Shown here: positions 7,075 through 14,363 of the stretch, in pieces | Position numbering within the stretch: the first letter of the stretch is position 1 | How the letters are laid out: each line of letters begins with the position of its first letter | NCBI GenBank assembly: GCA_900556555.1 | Contig: USPF01000053.1 | Location: 1-14,449 of the forward strand | DNA length: 14,449 bases | Source: an uncultured Blautia sp. | GTDB lineage: Bacteria; Bacillota; Clostridia; Lachnospirales; Lachnospiraceae | Direction of reading: 5' to 3' | Program-made: the position numbers and the translations under genes | The notes under the pieces: generated by a model | What the model was told of the DNA's origin: nothing | Seen by the model: only the letters and a program-made list of their open reading frames with translations | The model's database searches: none

Positions 7075-7809
7075 TTAATATCTTACTTCCAGTAATGTCA
7101 GTCCTCTTGCCGGAGCAGTAAAACCGGCAAGACTCCTGTCACATTCCTCAAGAATACACGGCATTTCTTCTGGTCTGCGGTCCCCTCTTCCTACTTCTAT
7201 CAGTGTTCCAGTAAGGATCCTAACCATATTATACAGGAACCCATTCCCTGTAAAAGTTAATTTTACTTCCTGTCCGGCATCTTCGATTTCAATACGAAAA
7301 ATCGTTCTCACCGAGGATTTTTTCATCTTCTTATTGGAACAAAAACTCTTAAAATCATGGGTTCCTTCCAGATATCCGGCAGCCTTTTTCATTGCATCCA
7401 CATCCAGATTTTCATGGAGCGGACACTGATATTTCCGCTCAAATACATTCTTGTGAACCCCCGTAACAACCCGGTACTGATATACCTTTTCCTTTGCATT
7501 TAAGCGGCTGTGAAACCGTTCTTCCACCTTGGTAACCCTGGTAATTTCAATATCTTCCGGCAGATACTGATTGAGGTAATTGCAGATTTCTTCACAGGTT
7601 TTGTCTGTATCAAGGAATACATTTGCCACCTGTCCTCTGGCATGAACACCTGCATCTGTACGCCCTGCCCCCTGGATAGAAACAGGATTTTTGCACATTC
7701 GTCCAAGCACATCTTCGATTTTTCCCTGTATGGTATTGTCCGTGTCTTTTTGCTTCTGCCAGCCTCCGTACCGGGTGCCGTCATATTGGATATCCATTCG
7801 ATAATTCAT
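7075..7809 (-). CDS. truA: tRNA pseudouridine(38-40) synthase
   Basis: A 244-residue cytoplasmic enzyme that isomerises uridines 38-40 in the anticodon arm of many tRNAs. The catalytic aspartate is D52 in the invariant QGAGRTDAGVHARGQVA segment. The start MNYRMDIQYDGTRYGGWQKQ matches the family N-terminus, and FTGNGFLYNMVRILTGTLIEVGRG is the conserved C-terminal signature. The length is usual for TruA. The ATG at 7809 lies 26 bp after the permease stop, and the thioesterase follows 28 bp after its own stop, so the three genes are probably cotranscribed. In many Firmicutes truA sits with ecfT transporters or ribosomal protein genes; that context is absent here. Confidence 0.97.
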   Translation of the reverse strand: MNYRMDIQYDGTRYGGWQKQKDTDNTIQGKIEDVLGRMCKNPVSIQGAGRTDAGVHARGQVANVFLDTDKTCEEICNYLNQYLPEDIEITRVTKVEERFHSRLNAKEKVYQYRVVTGVHKNVFERKYQCPLHENLDVDAMKKAAGYLEGTHDFKSFCSNKKMKKSSVRTIFRIEIEDAGQEVKLTFTGNGFLYNMVRILTGTLIEVGRGDRRPEEMPCILEECDRSLAGFTAPARGLTLLEVRY

Positions 7810-7835
7810 GATTTTCCGTTTCCTCTCTTCAAAAT

Positions 7836-8768
7836 TTATAAAAGCATCTGATACAATGCTACCATGATTGGCATGGTAAAAATACTCAGAATAACAGACA
7901 TGACATTCACTGCCCCTGCCTGTTCTTCCTGATTATGAAATAAACATGCCATCTGCGTTACCGTAGCTGCAACCGGGGCTGCAATAGCCAGGAACAGAAT
8001 CAAAAGCACTTCTTTTGCATAGGGAATGACAGCTGTTACCCTGGTGATCCATAATACAATGATCATGAGAAAAGGGAACACCAAAAGTCTTCCTGCACAT
8101 ACCATCCAGTTTCTTTTAGACAAAAAGACGCTTTTCAGATCCGTCTGTGCCATAATCATCCCAATCATCAGCATCGAAACAGGTCCTATGGTACTGCCCA
8201 TAGCGGATACGGTAGTGCCCAAAACGCCGGGTAGTCTTGTGTTTGTAAAGAAAAGGATTAGACCTACTGCAATCGCAAACATATTGGGATTTTTCAGGAT
8301 TTTTTTCCAGCTCATCTGCTCTCTTCCACCCACCAGAGAAACTGTATGTGTCCACAGAAAAACAAGCTGAACCATAATAAAAGCACAACAATAAAACACC
8401 TGTTTTTGCCCCAGTAATGCAGAAACCAAAGGAATAATCAGATTTCCCCCGTTGGAATAAACCATTGACGCTTTCTCAATGGAAGTAAGCTTCCATCTTT
8501 TTCCTAACACAGAAACAACCAGAATAAATAACACATGCATCAATATCGCAAAGCCTGCTGCAAGAAGCAATCCGTTCATCTTCTCCTTTGAAAATTCAAT
8601 CTGAAAACTGTTGATTACCACACACGGAACGATGATATATAAAGTCAGGGCAGAAAGCACCTGGCTCTGGCTGCTGGTGACAAGTTTTGCTTTTACTGCT
8701 GCAAAACCCATGAGAATCATCAGCATCATGGATACCATCTGTCCAAATAATAAAATACTTAATTCCAT
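7836..8768 (-). CDS. AEC-family (auxin efflux carrier-like) transporter
   Basis: A 310-residue integral membrane protein with about ten hydrophobic segments arranged as two repeats of five, typical of the AEC/bile-acid:arsenite superfamily. The N-terminus (MVSMMLMILMGFAAVKAKLVT) and the polar break with SNGGNLIIPLVSALLG near the middle of the first half fit the family, as does the second-half segment with AIAAPVAATVTQMACLF. Members are named after plant PIN proteins, but bacterial ones are thought to move malate, malonate or similar acids; the substrate here is unknown. The ATG at 8768 is preceded by GAGGAG at 8 bases and by its own promoter. It heads the operon with truA, an association I regard as incidental. 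Confidence 0.88.
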   Translation of the reverse strand: MELSILLFGQMVSMMLMILMGFAAVKAKLVTSSQSQVLSALTLYIIVPCVVINSFQIEFSKEKMNGLLLAAGFAILMHVLFILVVSVLGKRWKLTSIEKASMVYSNGGNLIIPLVSALLGQKQVFYCCAFIMVQLVFLWTHTVSLVGGREQMSWKKILKNPNMFAIAVGLILFFTNTRLPGVLGTTVSAMGSTIGPVSMLMIGMIMAQTDLKSVFLSKRNWMVCAGRLLVFPFLMIIVLWITRVTAVIPYAKEVLLILFLAIAAPVAATVTQMACLFHNQEEQAGAVNVMSVILSIFTMPIMVALYQMLL

Positions 8769-8810
8769 CTTTTAAACTCCTCTGTTGCTCATCATTTTTT
8801 ATGCTTTTTT

Positions 8811-8839
8811 ATTCTATCACTACTCTCGGTTTCTGTCAC
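8811..8839 (-). promoter_or_regulatory. Promoter of the AEC permease-truA-thioesterase operon
   Basis: GTGACA (8839-8834), 17-bp spacer and TAGAAT (8816-8811) on the minus strand, about 42 bp before the permease ATG. It lies directly after the terminator of the upstream regulator gene. Confidence 0.6.
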
Positions 8840-8841
8840 TG

Positions 8842-8876
8842 AAAAAAAACAGCACCGCAGATTCCTGCGATGCCGT
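8842..8876 (-). terminator. Intrinsic terminator of the XRE regulator gene
   Basis: Two 12-base arms (8849-8860 and 8865-8876) pair with two mismatches around an ATTC loop, giving the core CTGCG/CGCAG. On the minus strand the stem is followed by eight U (8849-8842). A shorter T run on the other side (8876-8880) could make it weakly bidirectional, but no plus-strand gene ends here. Confidence 0.85.
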
Positions 8877-8888
8877 TTTTATGTTCCT

Positions 8889-10013
8889 TTATTCCTGCCT
8901 GCATAATTCCTTCAGTCTGTGCAGTCTCTTCTCGTAATTTTTACCTTCCCTTAAAAATGCACTTTCCTCCTGATTTTCCACAGAATCCAGCACACGTTCC
9001 ATTAATACGCCATACATTTTCTGGCGTTCTCCTTCCTCCTGTTTTTCTTTTGTTTCCATGGTCTGGAAAAGAAGGCTGTTTTCACATTTTGAATTTTCCG
9101 GCTCCATATAATATGCGATAAAGTTTTCCAGAAGCTCCCACGTCTGCTCCAGATTTGCCTCTGATATCTTTTCTTTTTCCGGCATTTCATTTCCATTTAA
9201 TGCTACAGTAAGCTTTCCGGTATAAGGATTTATCCCCGGAATCTTTAAAAGTTCAGCCAGATCATACTGCAAATCCGCAATCTTTTCAGCTCTCTCCTTA
9301 TCTTCTAATTTCATACAGGTTTCAATATACATATCCATGGAGTTTATTAAAGAAGTCGCTTTACTAAGCATCATATTTTCCAGGGCTTTCTTGCTCTCCT
9401 GATACTTTTTCTGACGCATATAAAGCCCAGGATAAATATCCTCTTTCTTGATATACGTGTCCGGTATCTGGCTTAATAAATCTTCTGCCTTCTGGAAATT
9501 TTCCTGATTCATGGCATTAATCACATTATAGTAAATGGCCGGGTCTGAGATGGCACGGTCCTGGCTTTTTGACGCATAATCCAAAAGTTTCTGACCCTTT
9601 TCCGCAAATTTCTTCTTCCATTCTCCGTTATCTGTCTCCCCTGCCATCACGGCTGCACCATTAAAAATACTGCCAAGCTGCAAGGAAAGATATCCTGATC
9701 CCGGGTCATTTTTTAAAAGTTCTTCCCCCTGTTCGTAAGCTTCCTTATAGTTTTTCTGAATCAATTTCATCGAAATTTCTGTACAGAATCTACTAACCTC
9801 CTCTTTGCTCAGTTCTGCCCGGAAATCAAGCAGTGTATTGATATCCGTATCCAGAAGCCGTGCCAGAGGCCCAAGAATTGCTACGTCAGGCATTGAAACG
9901 CCATTCTCCCATTTATTTACCGCTGGTGCGGATACCCCCAGCATCTCTGCCATCTGCTCCTGGGTTAAATTCTTTTCCTTACGCAAGTTTCGGATCACTT
10001 CACCTGTTTTCAT
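8889..10013 (-). CDS. XRE-family HTH regulator with long helical (TPR-like) C-terminal region
   Basis: A 374-residue protein. Residues 5-60 are a Cro/CI-type helix-turn-helix (VIRNLRKEKNLTQEQMAEMLGVSAPAVNKWENG), including the SAPAVNKWENG recognition helix. The remaining 300 residues are mostly charged helices with a tetratricopeptide-like rhythm, for example KNYKEAYEQGEELLKNDPGSGYLSLQLGSIF and NFQKAEDLLSQIPDTYIKKEDIYPGLYMRQKKYQESKKAL. This layout is common in Clostridia. It resembles peptide-responsive RRNPP regulators, but I see no secreted pheromone gene beside it. The ATG at 10013 has GAGAGG 9 bases upstream. It has its own promoter and terminator and so is monocistronic; its targets are unknown. 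No membrane segment or enzymatic domain is evident. Confidence 0.85.
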   Translation of the reverse strand: MKTGEVIRNLRKEKNLTQEQMAEMLGVSAPAVNKWENGVSMPDVAILGPLARLLDTDINTLLDFRAELSKEEVSRFCTEISMKLIQKNYKEAYEQGEELLKNDPGSGYLSLQLGSIFNGAAVMAGETDNGEWKKKFAEKGQKLLDYASKSQDRAISDPAIYYNVINAMNQENFQKAEDLLSQIPDTYIKKEDIYPGLYMRQKKYQESKKALENMMLSKATSLINSMDMYIETCMKLEDKERAEKIADLQYDLAELLKIPGINPYTGKLTVALNGNEMPEKEKISEANLEQTWELLENFIAYYMEPENSKCENSLLFQTMETKEKQEEGERQKMYGVLMERVLDSVENQEESAFLREGKNYEKRLHRLKELCRQE

Positions 10014-10068
10014 ATTTTCATACCTCTCTTTTTCATTTTTAAAGAGAAAAGCTTTTCTTCTTATCTAC

Positions 10069-10097
10069 AGAATACAGGAAAAACCGCTGTTTCACAA
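10069..10097 (-). promoter_or_regulatory. Promoter of the XRE regulator gene
   Basis: TTGTGA (10097-10092), 17-bp spacer and TATTCT (10074-10069) on the minus strand. The leader of about 50 nt contains a perfect 14-base palindrome, AGAAAAGCTTTTCT, at 10045-10058, which could be an RNA hairpin or an autoregulatory site. Confidence 0.55.
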
Positions 10098-10101
10098 GTG
10101 A

Positions 10102-10119
10102 AGGAAATTTAACTTTCCT
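10102..10119 (-). terminator. Weak candidate terminator of the AGCS symporter gene
   Basis: A 6-bp stem AGGAAA/TTTCCT (10102-10107 with 10114-10119) lies 14 bp after the symporter stop. It is followed on the minus strand only by TTCACTT, so it lacks a proper U tract. Confidence 0.3.
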
Positions 10120-10132
10120 GCAAATAAAATAA

Positions 10133-11491
10133 CTATTCGTTATGAAATTTTACCTGATTTCCAAGAAAACATAATGCCAGTAAATTAGGAATTGCCATCA
10201 TGCCATTTAATGCATCTGACAGTTCCCATATTAGCCTGGGAGCCATGATACAGCCTGGAAATGTAATAAGAATAAAAAGAAAACGATATCGGTATCCCCA
10301 TTTTTTTCCACCCAGATAAGCTGCTGTCTGTTCCCCAAAATAAGACCAGCCCACCATGGTTGCAAAGGCAAAAAGAGCTGTAGATATTGCCAGAAATTGT
10401 CCTCCAAATGGAATCACACGGGCAAAGGCCAGTCCTGTAAGTGTAGTACCGTCTATGGTTTCCAGCCCTTGTGCTATATGTTTCAGAAAGACCTGAGGCT
10501 GATAGACACCGCTTACTAAAATCACCAGAGCAGTTATGGTACACACCGCAATAGTATCAATAAAAATCTCAAGAATCCCCCACATTCCCTGAATCTCCGG
10601 TTCTTTCACATCAGACTGGGCATGAGCCATAACAGAAGATCCCAGACCCGCCTCATTAGAAAAAATCCCTCTTGCAATCCCCATACGGACGGCCTGCCCC
10701 ATACCATATCCTGCAACTCCTCCCACCACTGGTCTTATGCAAAAGGCTTCGGAAAAAATGATGGAAAAAGCACCTGGAATCTGTTCCCGGAACACAAAAA
10801 GTACCGTCAAAGCTCCGCATAAATACAGTATAGCCATCACAGGAACCAGCTTTTCTGTCAGTGCTGCAATTCTCTTTGTTCCTCCAAGAATCACCACTGC
10901 AACACCTGCGGTACACAGGAAACCAGATACAGAAACGGGAACATGAAAGGCCTCATAAAGCCCCTTGGCCAGAGAATTTCCCTGCACCATATTTCCCATT
11001 CCGAAAGACGCTCCAAGACAGCAAAATGCAAACATGACTGCAAGGGGCTTGCAACCAAGCCCACGCTCCATGTACACCATGGCTCCTCCTACCCATCTTC
11101 CCTGTTCATCCCGGTAACGGTAGCGAATTCCAAGATAATTCTCTGCATAGTTTGTCATCATTCCCAAAAAAGCAGAAACCCACATCCAGAAAATAGCACC
11201 AGGGCCGCCAAATACCAGTGCTGTGGCAACTCCGGTGATATTTCCTGTACCAAGTGTGGCTGCCAGCGCTGTACAAAAGGACTGAAACTGAGAAATTGCA
11301 CCTTCATCTTTTGTTTCCCTTATTTCTTTTTTTCCAGCCAGAGCCCCTAGTGTATTTTTAAGCCAGACATGTGCTTTTGTAATTTGAAAAAATCTAGATT
11401 TTAGGGTAAAACGAACCCCGGTTGCCAGAAAAAACACCAGCATACCGGGGCCCCATACGAGATTTTGAAGAGTATGTATGAACTGAGCCAT
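10133..11491 (-). CDS. Sodium:alanine/glycine symporter, AGCS family
   Basis: A 452-residue membrane protein of the alanine-or-glycine:cation symporter family, which imports small neutral amino acids with Na+ or H+. Family landmarks are the GTGNITGVATALVFGGPGAI segment at 81-100, the GG-MVYMERGLG segment at 135-146, and GIFSNEAGLGSSVMAHAQSD at about 275-294. Roughly ten or eleven hydrophobic segments are visible, and the length is normal. The 135-146 motif reads GGAM where most members I recall have GGPM. Substrate (alanine, glycine, glutamine) cannot be fixed from sequence. The ATG at 11491 is preceded by AAGGA at 9 bases. It has its own promoter, and the next gene downstream also has one, so it appears monocistronic. 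Confidence 0.93.
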   Translation of the reverse strand: MAQFIHTLQNLVWGPGMLVFFLATGVRFTLKSRFFQITKAHVWLKNTLGALAGKKEIRETKDEGAISQFQSFCTALAATLGTGNITGVATALVFGGPGAIFWMWVSAFLGMMTNYAENYLGIRYRYRDEQGRWVGGAMVYMERGLGCKPLAVMFAFCCLGASFGMGNMVQGNSLAKGLYEAFHVPVSVSGFLCTAGVAVVILGGTKRIAALTEKLVPVMAILYLCGALTVLFVFREQIPGAFSIIFSEAFCIRPVVGGVAGYGMGQAVRMGIARGIFSNEAGLGSSVMAHAQSDVKEPEIQGMWGILEIFIDTIAVCTITALVILVSGVYQPQVFLKHIAQGLETIDGTTLTGLAFARVIPFGGQFLAISTALFAFATMVGWSYFGEQTAAYLGGKKWGYRYRFLFILITFPGCIMAPRLIWELSDALNGMMAIPNLLALCFLGNQVKFHNE

Positions 11492-11517
11492 AACAACCTA
11501 TCCTTTTTTCCAGGTTC

Positions 11518-11546
11518 ATACTATGCTTATGCACATCCCTTCACAA
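11518..11546 (-). promoter_or_regulatory. Promoter of the AGCS symporter gene
   Basis: TTGTGA (11546-11541), 17-bp spacer and TAGTAT (11523-11518) on the minus strand, 27 bp before the symporter ATG. No strong terminator separates it from the acetyltransferase stop at 11567, so some read-through is possible. The -35 hexamer is identical to that of the XRE gene. Confidence 0.55.
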
Positions 11547-11566
11547 AAATCACTGAAAAATCAAAC

Positions 11567-12037
11567 TTATAAAATTGTTTCCATTCCTATTTTCCGCGGT
11601 TTCAAACCACAGGATTCATAGAATTTCATTGCATTTTCGTTGCAGCACCACACATTCAGCGTCACATTATAGCATCCGTTTTCTTTTGCAAATTTTAATA
11701 CTTCCTCATAGATACTTTTTCCGATATGCTGTCCTCTCAACGCTTCATCTACGCACAGATCATCAATGTACAAGGTCTTAATGTCTGTCATGATGTTGTG
11801 ATTTTTGTACTGCTGGAAGACACAAAAAGCATATCCAAGAACCATATCCTTTTCATCTACTGCTACCAGAATCGGTCTGCTGTCATCATGAATAATGGCT
11901 TTTAACTGTTCATTTGTATATTTTTTCTTCCCGTATTGAAACAAATCCGGGCGTCCATTGTGATGAACCAGGCACACCTGCATCAAAAGCTGGTCAATCC
12001 GTTCCATGTCTTTTTCTTTTGCTCTTCTTATCTGCAT
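11567..12037 (-). CDS. GNAT-family N-acetyltransferase
   Basis: A 156-residue single-domain acetyl-CoA-dependent acyltransferase. Motif A, which binds the CoA pyrophosphate, is DLCVDEALRGQHIGKSIYEE, with the R-G-Q-x-x-G core at residues 101-106. Motif B is NVTLNVWCCNENAMKFYESCGLKP, typical of the family. The N-terminal strand-helix (MQIRRAKEKDMERIDQLL) is also standard. The acceptor is unknown; small molecules, antibiotics or protein N-termini are all possible. The ATG at 12037 lies 3 bp after the stop of the wall-hydrolase gene, and its GGGAG ribosome binding site is inside that gene's last codons, so translation is probably coupled. No promoter of its own is seen. Confidence 0.9.
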   Translation of the reverse strand: MQIRRAKEKDMERIDQLLMQVCLVHHNGRPDLFQYGKKKYTNEQLKAIIHDDSRPILVAVDEKDMVLGYAFCVFQQYKNHNIMTDIKTLYIDDLCVDEALRGQHIGKSIYEEVLKFAKENGCYNVTLNVWCCNENAMKFYESCGLKPRKIGMETIL

Positions 12038-12040
12038 CTT

Positions 12041-14137
12041 TTATCTCCCTGAACCGTTCATTAAATACACATCTGCATAATTCACGCCTAATGCATTGGC
12101 CTTGTTATGGTCATTTACATAAATATCAATACGGTTTCCTTTTATGGCACCTCCACAGTCTTCTGCTGTAAACACATGTCCATTAATAATAACCTGTGTT
12201 CCATAAGGAATCACGTTAGGGTCTACTGCAATGGTCTGACCTTCTATCACTGGGGTACCGGTTGCTGTAATACCAGTTTCCACATCACAGCAAAGTTCGC
12301 ATGCACAATAGTAAGTAAGCTTAAAGTTTCCTAATAAATTACCATACATACTTTCTGTGGCATTAACCTCAGCAATATCACCACTTCCATATACTACCTG
12401 AGTATCCTCCAAAATTCTTGTTGCCCAGACAGCACAATTGGTATTCACATCATCCACCACAATACCATAATTGCTGCCTTTTGCTTCGATGGTCTTTCCA
12501 TTTCCCGCATACATCACCACGTGGAAAATATAACCATCTTTTGCATAAAAAATCAAATCACCCGGCTGAGCATCCTCCACTGCAATTTTCATACCATACT
12601 GTGCCTGGTCTTCGGCCACTCTCGGCAAATCATATCCGTACTGTTTATAAATACTTTGAACAAATCCGGAACAGTCTGCACCATCAGTAAGGCTTGTTCC
12701 GCCCCATACATATGGATTTCCAAGGAACTGGGAAGCAAATTCTACAATAGAACTGCGTACCTCGCCTCCCGGCACACCTGATTTGATCGAAGTCAGCGTA
12801 TAATAACGTGCCTGGTTCTCTTCCTGATTTATCTGTGATTCTGCCTTTGCGTAACTGTCTTCTCCCTGCTGCTCTACTTGTGCTTTTACAGTTTCTGTCA
12901 TATCAAGATAGGTACGGCTGACAAAACCTCTGACATCTCCTGATTCTATGTACACCCAGTCCTGATCTTTATCTGCAATAATATAGACCAGGCTTCCTCT
13001 TGTCAAAGTTCCGATAATCCGGCTGTCAGTTCCTTTTCCTTCTCTTACATTGAGAACACTTGCTGTAGTGAAAGCATAATCTTTCTGCACAACCGTCTGG
13101 TTCACAGTCGCCCTCAGATACAGGAATGCCTTATTTTCCAGATAGGGAATCAGCTCCTGTGCCACAGGTACAGTTCCCTCAATCCCTGCATACTCTTTTC
13201 CTTCCTGTGCAGCATTTTCCTTTGCCTTCGCCTGATATGTTTCCAGCAATTTCTGTGCTTCCTCTCCCGTATAAACGGAGTCTTCCCTTACAAATCCTCT
13301 GACTCTTCCTGATTCCACATAATACCAGCCATTCTCTTCTTCTTTCAGGATATAGCATACTCCTTCTTTTGCAAGTGCTCCCACGCTGCGGGATGTATCT
13401 GACATCTCTTCTTTGACTTCCAGATTCTCTTTTGCAAAGGCATATTTTCTTGCTACTGTCCAAAAACGAAAATCTTCGATCACAGTTGGTACACTGTAAA
13501 TCTGCTGTCTTGCCACCAGTTCTTCATTGGTGGTAGGTGCTGATGGGTCATCTGGTGCAACCTGCGGGGAACCATCTTCCAGCAAAATCACAAAGCCATT
13601 TTCATCTAATACATAATGGTGTCTTTCCGGCAACTGGTACCCGGTTCTCTCCTCATACTGTTCCGGGATTTCTGGCTGCTCTGGGGTTTCCGGCACTTCT
13701 GGCTGTTCTGCTTCTATCTTTGGAGAACCATCTTCTAATAAGATTACAAAGCCCTGCTCGTCTAATACATAATGATAGCCCTGCGGAAGCTGATACCCGG
13801 TTCTTGCTTCATACTGTTCCGGAGTCTCTCCTTTAGGTGTTTCCGGCTGCTCTGGTATTTCTGGCTGCTCTGGCACTTCCGGCTGCTCTGGTATTTCTGG
13901 CTGCTCCGGCACTTCCGGCTGTTCTGGTATTTCTGGCTGTTCTGGTGTTTCCGGCTGCTCTGGTATCTCCGGCACCTCTGCTGTACCCTCTTCTGTATTT
14001 TCCGATACTGGATTTTCTATTTCTGTTTTGTTATTTTCTGTCTGTACCTGCACATCTGCCGCATACACATTAGACGGAACTGCAAGCGTATAGGCCAGTG
14101 ATAATGCAAGTACTTTCTTTAGTTCTTTAAATTTCAA
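12041..14137 (-). CDS. Secreted cell-wall enzyme: Pro/Glu repeats, two SH3b domains, NlpC/P60 peptidase and 3D domain
   Basis: A 698-residue exported protein. Residues 1-27 are a signal peptide (MKFKELKK, hydrophobic VLALSLAYTLAV, cleavage near VYAA). Then come a Glu-rich stretch, PE(I/V/T)PEQ hexapeptide repeats (about 55-100) and two copies of a 38-residue module (104-141, 156-193). SH3b domains lie at about 232-290 and 354-411 and bind wall polymers. NlpC/P60 at about 459-576 should cut peptidoglycan stem peptides, with Cys489 in DCSGF, His539 in FHVVMY, and Glu551 as a likely third residue. The C-terminal 3D domain (603-698) has Asp639, Asp660 and Asp671 in AVDP and EDCGGAIKGNRID; such domains occur in lytic transglycosylase-like YocH/Rpf-type proteins. 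The TTG start at 14137 is chosen because GGAGG lies 7 bases upstream and a clean signal peptide begins there; a GTG at 14155 would precede that site. The GNAT gene is coupled downstream. Confidence 0.9.
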   Translation of the reverse strand: MKFKELKKVLALSLAYTLAVPSNVYAADVQVQTENNKTEIENPVSENTEEGTAEVPEIPEQPETPEQPEIPEQPEVPEQPEIPEQPEVPEQPEIPEQPETPKGETPEQYEARTGYQLPQGYHYVLDEQGFVILLEDGSPKIEAEQPEVPETPEQPEIPEQYEERTGYQLPERHHYVLDENGFVILLEDGSPQVAPDDPSAPTTNEELVARQQIYSVPTVIEDFRFWTVARKYAFAKENLEVKEEMSDTSRSVGALAKEGVCYILKEEENGWYYVESGRVRGFVREDSVYTGEEAQKLLETYQAKAKENAAQEGKEYAGIEGTVPVAQELIPYLENKAFLYLRATVNQTVVQKDYAFTTASVLNVREGKGTDSRIIGTLTRGSLVYIIADKDQDWVYIESGDVRGFVSRTYLDMTETVKAQVEQQGEDSYAKAESQINQEENQARYYTLTSIKSGVPGGEVRSSIVEFASQFLGNPYVWGGTSLTDGADCSGFVQSIYKQYGYDLPRVAEDQAQYGMKIAVEDAQPGDLIFYAKDGYIFHVVMYAGNGKTIEAKGSNYGIVVDDVNTNCAVWATRILEDTQVVYGSGDIAEVNATESMYGNLLGNFKLTYYCACELCCDVETGITATGTPVIEGQTIAVDPNVIPYGTQVIINGHVFTAEDCGGAIKGNRIDIYVNDHNKANALGVNYADVYLMNGSGR
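13559..13672 (-). repeat. 38-residue module, copy 2, in the wall enzyme
   Basis: Encodes residues beginning EIPEQYEERTGYQLP and ending LLEDGSPQV. It matches copy 1, 156 bp upstream, at about 30 of 38 residues. The segment is rich in aromatic and acidic residues and sits between the Pro/Glu stalk and the SH3b domains. I do not recognise the family. Confidence 0.85.
13715..13828 (-). repeat. 38-residue module, copy 1, in the wall enzyme
   Basis: Encodes residues beginning ETPEQYEARTGYQLP and ending LLEDGSPKI. With copy 2 it forms a direct internal duplication; each copy is preceded by Pro/Glu repeat sequence. Differences cluster at the YQLP-xxx-HYV position. Confidence 0.85.
13847..13972 (-). 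repeat. Seven tandem 18-bp units encoding PE(I/V/T)PEQ hexapeptides
   Basis: Seven consecutive 18-bp units fill 13847-13972. Units 1 (13847-13864) and 3 (13883-13900) are identical and the others differ by a few bases, mostly at third positions and at the Ile/Val/Thr codon. The product is a Pro/Glu-rich rod-like linker, probably spanning the cell wall. Being in-frame and near-identical, the array can gain or lose units without breaking the frame. Confidence 0.9.
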
Positions 14138-14224
14138 TTCTTTTCCTCCAAACACTGCTGTATAAAATATTATGGCATGGAAACCTTTATTCCCTGATAT
14201 TGCAGCTTTCTGCTTCTGCTTTTC

Positions 14225-14258
14225 TATATAGTTTAACGCAGTAAATAAGTAAAAACAA
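14225..14258 (-). promoter_or_regulatory. Candidate promoter(s) of the wall enzyme gene
   Basis: Two overlapping options with 17-bp spacers are seen on the minus strand: TTTACT (14253-14248) with TATATA (14230-14225), and TTGTTT (14258-14253) with TAAACT (14235-14230). Either gives a leader of about 80-90 nt. I did not find a clear WalR-type direct repeat. The rest of 14156-14310 holds only short hairpins such as TTTCC-GCA-GGAAA at 14261-14274. Confidence 0.4.
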
Positions 14259-14310
14259 CCTTTCCGCAGGAAAATTTTTCATCCTATTTCCTGAAAGTTC
14301 CCGAGCACCT

Positions 14311-14356
14311 AAAAAAATCCACTGCTCCCTGTTTCAAAAAACAGATATACAGTGGA
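14311..14356 (-). terminator. Strong intrinsic terminator of the gene beyond the right edge
   Basis: A 7-bp outer stem (14318-14324 with 14350-14356, TCCACTG/CAGTGGA) encloses an inner CTGTTT/AAACAG stem (14329-14334 with 14339-14344). On the minus strand it is followed by seven U (14317-14311). Confidence 0.85.
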
Positions 14357-14363
14357 CAACTGA

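Noticed and set aside
10010..10036. Eight-codon frame MKKRGMKI whose stop overlaps the XRE start codon as ATGA
   Set aside because: No ribosome binding site precedes it and it is too short to distinguish from chance, although the overlap is neat.
13847..13972. Regularly spaced repeats that might suggest a CRISPR array
   Set aside because: Units are 18 bp, directly adjacent with no unique spacers, and encode an in-frame hexapeptide.
13772..14101. Long plus-strand open frames opposite the Pro/Glu repeats, rich in Phe/Trp/Leu or Ala/Leu and resembling membrane proteins
   Set aside because: They are antisense readings of the 18-bp repeat; no ribosome binding site or family resemblance, and the minus-strand frame has a signal peptide and known domains.
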